From: Chloroflexota bacterium
Lineage (GTDB): Bacteria > Chloroflexota > Anaerolineae > Promineifilales > Promineifilaceae
Length of the DNA: 7,058 bases
Assembly: GCA_008501785.1 (NCBI GenBank)
Contig: QQUD01000038.1
Location: 1 to 7,058, forward strand
Direction of reading: 5' to 3'
The position numbers were made by a program, and so were the translations under genes. Shown one piece after another: positions 1 to 5,505 of the stretch. Under the pieces are notes generated by a model. The model did no database searches and had not been told where the DNA came from. It saw only the letters and a program-made list of their open reading frames with translations. Numbering within the stretch: the stretch's first letter is position 1; each line of letters opens with the position of its first letter.

Positions 1-1
1 G

Positions 2-1051
2 GCGTCTTTTGTCAGGATTCAGTTATTACTCCAGGAAATGTTGGAAGCGTTGTCGTATGAGGTGATTCATATTCCTGGACAACAAACGGGTGGGCATTTA
101 TTGGCACGTGAGATTGGTGGACGTGATAAGCCACATCAACTGCTGCTGGGGCACTGTGATACGGTATGGCCCCCGAATACGTTGGAAACGATGCCGCTAG
201 AAATAGACGGCAATATCATGCGGGGTCCCGGCGTGTACGACATGAAAGCTGGTTTGGTGCAAATGCTGTGGGCATTGAAGACAATCCGCGAACTGGGAGT
301 GAAAACGGCCGTTTCCCCCGTCATCTTCATCAATTCCGACGAAGAAATCGGCAGCCCAGAATCCCGCACCACCATTATTGAATTGGCTCAACAAGTTGAT
401 CGTGCATTTGTAATTGAGCCAGCCATAGGGCCAGAAGGTAAATTGAAAACAGCCCGCAAAGGTGTCGCCCGTTTTCAAATACACATTACAGGCAAAGCCG
501 CTCATGCCGGAAACGATCCAGAAAATGGCGTGAGCGCCATTTTAGCCCTTTCCCACATCGTCCAAACACTATTTGCCCTCAACGATCCAGAAAAAGGCAT
601 TACGGTGAATGTGGGTGTTGTCAAAGGGGGCGTGCAATCGAATGTAGTTGCGCCCGAAAGTGAAGCACTTGTCGATGTGCGCGCTGTGAAAGCCGCAGAT
701 GCAGCTCGGATCGAAGCGGAGATTTTGCAGCTTCAACCGCCGATGCCTGGTATCAAGCTTGAAGTAACCGGAGGATTTAATCGCCCACCCATGGAACGTA
801 CAGCCGGAACAGAACAACTTTGGCAGCTTGCTGTAGAGTTTGGACGAGCGCTGGGCATTGAATTGGCAGAAACCATAGCTGGTGGCGGGTCTGATGGCAA
901 CCTCACCAATCAATATACGCCAACATTGGATGGTTTGGGCGCTGTGGGAGATGGTGCTCACGCGCCACATGAATTCATTAATCTGGACAAAATGGTTGAA
1001 CGTACAGCCTTGCTGGTCAATTTACTCCTCGCCCCACCCCTTTCCGAATAA
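2..1051 (+). CDS. M20 family metallopeptidase, carboxypeptidase G2-like (5' end outside window)
   Basis: This is a zinc-dependent amidohydrolase that probably removes the C-terminal residue from a peptide or N-acyl amino acid; the substrate cannot be told. Counting from the ATG at 38, the co-catalytic metal site is visible: H39 and D41 in GHCDTVWP, bridging D68 in GPGVYDMKAG, catalytic E102 and metal-binding E103 in SDEEIGS, E127 in VIEPA, and C-terminal H308 in GDGAHAPHE. The lid/dimerisation domain covers about residues 140-240, with H156 in AAHAGNDPENG. The frame is open leftwards to base 2 and encodes a helix (FVRIQLLLQE) that fits the family N-terminus, so the ATG at 38 is probably internal. 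The AGGA before it lies only 1 base away, too close for a ribosome binding site. About 25-35 residues are likely missing. The next gene downstream is a paralogue. The family call is secure; a periplasmic or cytoplasmic location cannot be judged without the N-terminus. Confidence 0.93.
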   Translation, partial: ASFVRIQLLLQEMLEALSYEVIHIPGQQTGGHLLAREIGGRDKPHQLLLGHCDTVWPPNTLETMPLEIDGNIMRGPGVYDMKAGLVQMLWALKTIRELGVKTAVSPVIFINSDEEIGSPESRTTIIELAQQVDRAFVIEPAIGPEGKLKTARKGVARFQIHITGKAAHAGNDPENGVSAILALSHIVQTLFALNDPEKGITVNVGVVKGGVQSNVVAPESEALVDVRAVKAADAARIEAEILQLQPPMPGIKLEVTGGFNRPPMERTAGTEQLWQLAVEFGRALGIELAETIAGGGSDGNLTNQYTPTLDGLGAVGDGAHAPHEFINLDKMVERTALLVNLLLAPPLSE

Positions 1052-1134
1052 ACGAATCACGGAATCACGAATTAAACGAATAACACGAATATCTCTTATT
1101 CGTGTTATTCGTCTATTCGTGCCATTCGTGATTC
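1052..1134. repeat. Inverted repeat of ACGAAT/ATTCGT units between two M20 genes
   Basis: The element starts directly after the first M20 stop codon. Four ACGAAT units (1052, 1067, 1076, 1085) face four ATTCGT units (1098, 1107, 1115, 1124), mostly at 9-bp spacing. The inner arms 1076-1091 and 1097-1112 form a perfect 16-bp stem around a 5-base loop. The outer arms 1062-1072 and 1124-1134 add 11 more perfect pairs. No T-run follows, so it is not a classic intrinsic terminator, although a transcript would fold strongly and could end or stabilise the upstream mRNA. The arrangement looks like a dispersed palindromic intergenic repeat (REP- or MITE-like). No transposase or target-site duplication is seen. 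Confidence 0.85.
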
Positions 1135-1184
1135 AAAATTCGCATTCTGCAACACATCCTGTTAAGCTGAACAATATTTCACAT

Positions 1185-1194
1185 AAGAGGCAGG
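1185..1194 (+). promoter_or_regulatory. Ribosome binding site that sets the start of the second M20 gene
   Basis: AAGAGG at 1185-1190 lies 9 bases before the ATG at 1200, with a further AGG at 1192-1194. This supports the start at 1200 over the longer open frame that begins at 882. That longer frame would overlap the upstream gene by 170 bases and translate the intergenic palindrome. Confidence 0.6.
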
Positions 1195-1199
1195 ATCAC

Positions 1200-2441
1200 A
1201 TGTCACAAATAGAACTTTTTGCACAGATGCAAGCTTTTTTGGAAGAGAAGCAGGCATCTTATTTGGCTCACTTGGAGCAGATGGTCGGAATTAACAGCTT
1301 TACTGCCAATGCGGATGGCGTAAACGAACTGGGCAAGGTTACGGCCGATTTGTTTGCCACCTTAGGGTTTACGGCCGAAACGGTTCCCTCGGCGCATAAA
1401 AATTATGGCAATCATTGGGTGTTGACGCGAAACGGCCGTTCCCATCGCAAAATTGGCCTCGTTTCCCACCTCGACACTGTATTTCCCCCCGAAGAAGAAA
1501 TCGCCAATGACTTTTCGTGGCGTGTCGAAGGTAACCGCATTTATGGCCCTGGCACGGTTGACATTAAAGGTGGCACCATCATTATTTTCATGATGATGGA
1601 AGTAATCCAGCAGTTTGTTCCCGAGGTGTTTGAAGAGATCACTTGGGTTGTTTTGCTAGATGCATCTGAAGAAACCGACGGCTCCGATTTTGGCGATTTG
1701 TGTATTTGTCAATTAGAGGGCGATGCCCTGGCCTGCCTCATTTTTGAGGGCGGTGTCAAAAATGATGAAGAATTCAAGGTTGTTGTAGCTCGTAAAGGGA
1801 TGGCTGTCTACGATGTGGAAGTGGAAGGACGCGCTTCCCATGCAGGTAGTTCTCACGAGCGGGGCGCAAACGCCATTGTGCAACTGGCTGATGTTATTCA
1901 ACGCATTGCCGACATGACCGATTACGAAAACGGCATTACGTTTAATGTAGGTGTCGTTAATGGCGGGACAGTGACGAATCGTGTGCCTCATTCTGCCACA
2001 GCAAAATTAGAGATGCGTGCCTTTTCTCCAGAAGTTTACGATAAAGGCATTGAGAAAATGATGGCGTTGAACGATTATGTTTCCATTCGAAGTCCACATG
2101 ATGAATACTCTTGTCAAGTAACGGTCAAAAATACCCGTAGAACGAAACCCTGGCCGCGCAATGAAGCAACAGATCGCTTGTTTGAAATATGGAAATCAGC
2201 AGCGGAGACACTCGGGTATCTTGTATTGCCAGAAGAACGGGGCGGTTTGAGTGATGGCAACTACTTTTTCGACCGTATACCTAGCATTGATGGGCTAGGT
2301 CCCTCTGGTGGCAATGCCCACTGCTCCGAACGCAGCCCCGACGGCTCCAAAGAGCAGGAGTTTACTCTCGTTGAATCCTTCATCCCGAAAACCTTGTTGA
2401 ATGTGATGGGTGTGTTGAATTTAGTGAACGGTGAGTCGTAG
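1200..2441 (+). CDS. M20 family metallopeptidase, carboxypeptidase G2-like
   Basis: A complete 413-residue zinc hydrolase. The metal and catalytic residues are all present: H90 and D92 in SHLDTVFP, D121 in GPGTVDIKGG, E157 and E158 in DASEETDG, E183 in IFEGG, and H374 in GGNAHCSERS. The dimerisation domain runs from about residue 195 to 310, with H214 in RASHAGSSHERG. It aligns by eye with the preceding gene (ITFNVGVVNGG against ITVNVGVVKGG; GGLSDGN against GGGSDGN), so the two are diverged paralogues, not recent copies. It differs in a longer C-terminal segment after NAHCSERS. No signal peptide or membrane segment is seen, so it is probably cytoplasmic. The 148-base gap holding a strong inverted repeat leaves co-transcription with the first gene uncertain. 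The exact substrate is unknown. Confidence 0.93.
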   Translation: MSQIELFAQMQAFLEEKQASYLAHLEQMVGINSFTANADGVNELGKVTADLFATLGFTAETVPSAHKNYGNHWVLTRNGRSHRKIGLVSHLDTVFPPEEEIANDFSWRVEGNRIYGPGTVDIKGGTIIIFMMMEVIQQFVPEVFEEITWVVLLDASEETDGSDFGDLCICQLEGDALACLIFEGGVKNDEEFKVVVARKGMAVYDVEVEGRASHAGSSHERGANAIVQLADVIQRIADMTDYENGITFNVGVVNGGTVTNRVPHSATAKLEMRAFSPEVYDKGIEKMMALNDYVSIRSPHDEYSCQVTVKNTRRTKPWPRNEATDRLFEIWKSAAETLGYLVLPEERGGLSDGNYFFDRIPSIDGLGPSGGNAHCSERSPDGSKEQEFTLVESFIPKTLLNVMGVLNLVNGES

Positions 2442-2452
2442 TGCGTTGCACC

Positions 2453-3301
2453 TTATTGGGTTAATCCATTTGGTACACCAGCGGGGAAAACCTGATCAAT
2501 TGCCAGCTCGATTTGCTCGATGCGGTTGTCTGGGTTGGGGTGGGTGCTGAGAAATTCGGGGGGGCGGCTGCCACTGCTGGCTTCGTCTAAAATTTGCATC
2601 ACATCGATAAGCGCACGTGGATCATAGACAGCCTCTGACATGAACCAGACGCCAAGCTGGTCGGATTCTAGTTCGTCGTCACGGCCGTATTTCATGTTCA
2701 CTACCTGACCAATCATCGCCACCATTTGTGCGGTTGCGGCACTGCGTGGATTGTCGGGATCATAGGCAGCTAAAATGGCCGCTCCCGTCAGCCCTTGTGT
2801 CAACTGTGCCTTGGCAATTTGTTGCGCAGAATGTCGGGCCACAACATGACCAATTTCGTGCGCCATCACGCCTGCCACTTGCCCTTCTGTTTCTAGCTGG
2901 TTGTACAGTGCCAGCGTGAGAAACATCTGTCCACCGGGCAGCGCAAAGGCATTGACGGTTTGCCCATCGGCGAGCACATGGCATTCGTATGGCCATTCTG
3001 CCTGCATCGCTGCGCTGTTCGAGAGAATGCGGTCGCAAATGTAATCGACGTAATCTTGCACGTCTGGGTCGTTGAGTAAACCACCGTGCTGCTGCATCAT
3101 TTGTGGGCGTGATTGCAAGCCCAGTGCAATTTCTTGATCTCGCGTGATGGCGATATATTGCTCTTCGTCGGTAACAGGATTGTATGATTTTGAGCTAAAG
3201 TATGAAAATAGGGCGATGCCTGCCATCACGAGGGCAACGAGAATACGGCCGTTTCCCATTCTACGAGATCGTGGTCTTCTTGGAATACGTCTTCTATACA
3301 T
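2453..3301 (-). CDS. Membrane-anchored M48 family metalloprotease
   Basis: A 282-residue zinc endopeptidase of the M48 family (BepA/LoiP/Oma1-like minimal form). Such enzymes usually act in protein quality control at the cell envelope. The N-terminus is very basic (MYRRRIPRRPRSRR) and is followed by one hydrophobic segment at about residues 19-36. This suggests an inner-membrane anchor, with the catalytic domain probably outside the cytoplasm. The zinc site is HEIGH at 148-152, and the third ligand is probably E210 in ELESD. The family features NAFALPGGQMF (117-127) and THPNPDNRI (253-261) are also present. No TPR or PDZ domain follows, so it is a short form. GAGGA at 3308-3312 serves as ribosome binding site and lies inside the last codons of the upstream membrane-protein gene. 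Only 2 bases separate that stop from this ATG, so they form an operon. The stop lies 11 bases from that of the opposing M20 gene. Confidence 0.93.
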   Translation of the reverse strand: MYRRRIPRRPRSRRMGNGRILVALVMAGIALFSYFSSKSYNPVTDEEQYIAITRDQEIALGLQSRPQMMQQHGGLLNDPDVQDYVDYICDRILSNSAAMQAEWPYECHVLADGQTVNAFALPGGQMFLTLALYNQLETEGQVAGVMAHEIGHVVARHSAQQIAKAQLTQGLTGAAILAAYDPDNPRSAATAQMVAMIGQVVNMKYGRDDELESDQLGVWFMSEAVYDPRALIDVMQILDEASSGSRPPEFLSTHPNPDNRIEQIELAIDQVFPAGVPNGLTQ

Positions 3302-3303
3302 AT

Positions 3304-3798
3304 TTAATCCTCAATCGGCTCAAACTCTTCAACTTCTAGCGCTTCGTAAATGCCCCCGGCTAGTGCCCCAAACATAATGTGCCCCACCACCATTGCCCAG
3401 TTACGAATTAGGAAAAACCAGGGGAAGAAGAAGGTGAGTGTGTAATAGTTAACAGCATATAGGGCCAGTCCAAACAGTGCTCCACCCACGATTCCGACAA
3501 TCAAACCCCAGCGATGAATGATGAAGGCTAGCAGCAAAGCAGCCCCAATTGAAGTTGCATAATGAATCACAAGCCCAATCATGAAAATGAGTAGATTAAA
3601 TCCGGCTGGCGGCGGCAAAACGCCTTCCCCCAACACAATTGCAGCTAACCAGCGAAACACAACCCAAGGGCTGCTGCCCAGTACCCAAACGGCCATCGCC
3701 ATTTGCACAAGCAAAAAGGCCGTTCCGGCTATAATGCCACCCCAAATAGCTGAACTCACATCCATAATTTGTCGCATTCGTGTTGAACTTGCAGTCAT
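3304..3798 (-). CDS. Four-helix integral membrane protein of unknown function
   Basis: A 164-residue hydrophobic protein with probable membrane helices at about 18-41, 69-94, 98-117 and 134-152. Its acidic C-terminal tail is EALEVEEFEPIED. Short motifs SSPW, VLGEGVLPPP and FPWFFLIRNW recall, from memory, a family of small membrane proteins often mislabelled 'sodium:proline symporter'. It is far too short for a real symporter, and I assign no function. The ATG at 3798 is chosen because TGGAG lies 6 bases upstream. An in-frame TTG at 3810 overlaps that site and has no ribosome binding site of its own. The gene is first in an operon with the M48 protease, so it may be a partner, substrate or envelope-stress companion of it; that is inference from spacing only. 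Confidence 0.82.
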   Translation of the reverse strand: MTASSTRMRQIMDVSSAIWGGIIAGTAFLLVQMAMAVWVLGSSPWVVFRWLAAIVLGEGVLPPPAGFNLLIFMIGLVIHYATSIGAALLLAFIIHRWGLIVGIVGGALFGLALYAVNYYTLTFFFPWFFLIRNWAMVVGHIMFGALAGGIYEALEVEEFEPIED

Positions 3799-3804
3799 AG
3801 GCGT

Positions 3805-3809
3805 CTCCA
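3805..3809 (-). promoter_or_regulatory. Ribosome binding site of the membrane-protein gene
   Basis: On the minus strand TGGAG is followed by six bases and then ATG (3798-3796), an ideal spacing. It decides the start codon in favour of this ATG over the TTG at 3810, which lies within the site itself. Confidence 0.65.
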
Positions 3810-3811
3810 AA

Positions 3812-4017
3812 TCATTAGTCGGGTCGTTGTTTAGTCATGTGGTCGGATAGTCTCCTAGCCAGGCTTCCCGACTTTAGACTAGTGTTCCGACCAACAAGTA
3901 TTGCCGGATAGCACATTGCGCCGGAACACTTAAACTGAAACCATTCGCAAACATTTTACCCGACAAAAGATGTTGGTTTCAGTACTAGCGACTACAAGAC
4001 TAATGACTGAGCGACTA
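3812..4017. repeat. Hairpin-rich divergent intergenic region with inverted TAGTC/GACTA repeats
   Basis: No gene is seen in this stretch between two divergent genes. Outer arms 3812-3820 and 3998-4006 match as a perfect 9-bp inverted repeat. They enclose two neighbouring hairpins: 3881-3889 with 3922-3930 (9 bp) and 3934-3943 with 3974-3983 (10 bp). Each hairpin spans exactly 50 bases, with 3 bases between them. Other pairings compete: 3840-3847 with 3886-3893, and 3817-3823 with 3867-3873. TAGTC occurs at 3816, 3832 and 3848 (exact 16-base period) on the left. Its complement GACTA occurs at 3877, 3990, 3998 and 4013. The region may be a palindromic repeat element, a folded leader or non-coding RNA, or an operator array; the sequence alone does not decide. 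Confidence 0.6.
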
Positions 4018-4067
4018 TATTAGACAACAAATCACAAATTCCGTCACGTGTGAAAACGGCCGTCTAG

Positions 4068-4076
4068 TGTTATGAT
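4068..4076 (+). promoter_or_regulatory. Candidate extended -10 promoter for the third M20 gene
   Basis: TGTTATGAT matches an extended -10 element (TGn plus a hexamer close to TATAAT), with no clear -35. Transcription would begin near 4083 and give a leader of about 70 bases that includes the 7-bp tandem repeat. An ACGGCCGT palindrome at 4056-4063 ends four bases before it. This is a motif match only. Confidence 0.35.
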
Positions 4077-4095
4077 CCCTCCCAAATAAAACAAT

Positions 4096-4137
4096 TAGCT
4101 AATAGCTAATAGCTGATATCTGATAGCTGATAGCTAT
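4096..4137. repeat. Six-copy 7-bp tandem repeat (TAGCTAA/TAGCTGA)
   Basis: Six adjoining heptamers are seen: TAGCTAA, TAGCTAA, TAGCTGA, TATCTGA, TAGCTGA, TAGCTAT. The array ends 5 bases before the AGGAG of the third M20 gene, so it would lie in the 5' untranslated leader if the promoter at 4068 is real. It resembles the short tandemly repeated heptamers known from filamentous cyanobacteria in form, not in sequence. Copy number could vary between strains by replication slippage. Confidence 0.9.
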
Positions 4138-4142
4138 TCCCC

Positions 4143-4147
4143 AGGAG
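4143..4147 (+). promoter_or_regulatory. Ribosome binding site of the third M20 gene
   Basis: AGGAG lies five bases before the ATG at 4153. This is a strong Shine-Dalgarno match and fixes the start. Confidence 0.75.
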
Positions 4148-4152
4148 ATAAC

Positions 4153-5307
4153 ATGGATTGGAACACATTGCTACAGGATTGTGTTGATTTTGCGCAGCGG
4201 TTGATTCAAACGCCGAGTATGTCGTTTGAGGAGCAGGCGATTGCTGAACTGGTGGCGGCGGAGTGCCGCATATTGGGGTTTGATGAGGTGTGGATTGATG
4301 AGATTGGGAATGTAAACGGCCGTATTCGTGGCCAAGACCCCTCTCTCAGTGCCATCGTACTCAATACACACCTCGATCATGTTGATCCGGGCGAGCCGAG
4401 TTTGTGGTCAGTGCCACCATTTAGTGGTGAAGTGTTAAACGGCCGTATCATTGGCCGTGGTGCTTGCGATATCAAAGGCCCGATGGCGGTGCAGGTGTAC
4501 AGCATGGCCGCGCTGCTGCGCAATGGCGAGCGCTCGCGCCGTGATGTTGTCTTTACTGGTGTGGTGCAAGAAGAAGTTGGCGGTGCCGGTGCCCTGTTTT
4601 GGGTCGAAAACCTGGATTATAACGTGGCGTTGGTTGTGTTGGGTGAACCTTCGGATAACAAGATAGCGTTGGGGCATCGAGGGATGATTCAGATGTGGGT
4701 GACGTTTAACGGCCGTTCTGCCCACGCCAGTGTACCCGAAAATAGTGTAAATCCTAACTATGCGATGGCCGAATTCCTGCACAAACTGGCTGATGCCAAA
4801 TCACAGCTCTCCAGCCATCCGCTGTTGGGTGCGACCACTGTTTCACCTACCTGTATCGAAGTAGACACGCGCAGCAACAACGTGACGCCTGCCTGGACCC
4901 GTGTCTGTCTCGATTTCCGCACGGCCAGCGAGAGCCCTAACAGCATCGCCGCGTTTGTGCGCGAATTAGTAGGCGACTTGCCAGCTACGCTTTCAGATGC
5001 GACTCAGGGTGAGAAAGACGTATCCTATCCTGAGTCAGATGAGACGATTTATGGTTTCTACACACCGCCGGAAAGTGATGAGGTGCAGCGAGCACAGGCT
5101 GTGATTGCCAATGGCGTTGGGTACGCGCCAGAATTGTCAAGCTATAAGTTTGCCACAGACGGCCGTTTATTCGTCCCCTACAACCTACCCATGATTGGCT
5201 ATGCACCCAGTGAAGAAGACCAGGCGCATGTGGTCGATGAGAGCATTTCGATTGAAAAGATGGGGGCGAGTTTGCGGGGACATGTGCAGTTATTGCGAGA
5301 ATTTTGA
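4153..5307 (+). CDS. M20 family hydrolase, ArgE/DapE/YgeY-like
   Basis: A complete 384-residue M20 zinc amidohydrolase from a different branch than the two upstream M20 genes. The metal and catalytic residues are H73 and D75 in NTHLDHVDPG, D106 in GACDIKGPM, E140 and E141 in VQEEVGG, E165 in GEPSD, and H359 in AHVVDES. The dimerisation domain lies at about 173-290, with H191 in GRSAHASVPENS. The N-terminal run PSMSFEEQAIAELV with FDEVWIDEIGNVNGR recalls YgeY-type and deacylase-type members (acetylornithine, succinyl-diaminopimelate or related N-acyl substrates). No arg, lys or purine-degradation genes lie nearby, so the substrate stays open. The protein lacks a signal peptide and is likely cytoplasmic. 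The gene is remarkable for four ACGGCCGT palindromes inside it (4316, 4439, 4709, 5159), each encoding an Asn/Asp-Gly-Arg tripeptide. It appears to be a single-gene unit with its own leader. Confidence 0.92.
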   Translation: MDWNTLLQDCVDFAQRLIQTPSMSFEEQAIAELVAAECRILGFDEVWIDEIGNVNGRIRGQDPSLSAIVLNTHLDHVDPGEPSLWSVPPFSGEVLNGRIIGRGACDIKGPMAVQVYSMAALLRNGERSRRDVVFTGVVQEEVGGAGALFWVENLDYNVALVVLGEPSDNKIALGHRGMIQMWVTFNGRSAHASVPENSVNPNYAMAEFLHKLADAKSQLSSHPLLGATTVSPTCIEVDTRSNNVTPAWTRVCLDFRTASESPNSIAAFVRELVGDLPATLSDATQGEKDVSYPESDETIYGFYTPPESDEVQRAQAVIANGVGYAPELSSYKFATDGRLFVPYNLPMIGYAPSEEDQAHVVDESISIEKMGASLRGHVQLLREF

Positions 5308-5323
5308 TTGAGGAATGAATGAA

Positions 5324-5378
5324 AGATTGTGAATGGTGAATGGCTAATTGTTAAGAATATTATCACCATTCACAATCT
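5324..5378. terminator. Long inverted repeat after the third M20 gene, possible terminator
   Basis: Arms 5324-5339 and 5363-5378 form a perfect 16-bp stem around a 23-base loop, starting 16 bases after the M20 stop. The left arm and loop read as decaying heptamers: AGATTGT, GAATGGT, GAATGGC, TAATTGT, TAAGAAT. No T-run follows on the plus strand, so it may work as a weak or Rho-assisted terminator, or may simply be a dispersed palindromic repeat. It sits between convergent genes, where a bidirectional terminator would be useful. Confidence 0.5.
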
Positions 5379-5409
5379 ATACAGAAGAAAGAGAACAAAC
5401 TAAAGTAAC

Positions 5410-5454
5410 CGTTCAGACCCTAAGGGTCTATCTGTCAAAATAACCAACTGAACG
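5410..5454. terminator. Second hairpin in the convergent spacer
   Basis: AGACCC (5415-5420) and GGGTCT (5424-5429) form a perfect 6-bp stem with a TAA loop. An alternative or outer pairing joins CGTTCAG (5410-5416) with CTGAACG (5448-5454); the two share two bases. Neither strand has a clear U-tract, so termination of the minus-strand GH42 gene here is only a possibility. The rest of the 5308-5505 spacer holds nothing else I can name. Confidence 0.35.
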
Positions 5455-5505
5455 CTTACAAACTCAATAAATGGACACCACTATTTCTTTACCTCAAAGT
5501 GTTAG

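Noticed and set aside
38..40. ATG at 38 as the true start of the first M20 gene
   Set aside because: The frame stays open to the window edge, the upstream codons fit the family's N-terminal helix, and the AGGA is only 1 base away. The gene is better seen as cut by the edge.
882..1199. Extension of the second M20 gene back to an ATG at 882
   Set aside because: It would overlap the upstream M20 gene by 170 bases and translate the palindromic repeat into low-complexity residues. The ATG at 1200 has a ribosome binding site and fits the family N-terminus.
3799..3810. TTG at 3810 as start of the membrane-protein gene
   Set aside because: The TTG overlaps the TGGAG that serves the ATG at 3798 and has no ribosome binding site of its own.
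3812..4017. Integron attC site or attachment site in the hairpin-rich gap
   Set aside because: I could not find the expected RYYYAAC/GTTRRRY end boxes in a correct arrangement, and no integrase gene is present.
4096..4137. CRISPR array
   Set aside because: The units are 7 bp with no spacers between them, and no cas genes are in the window.
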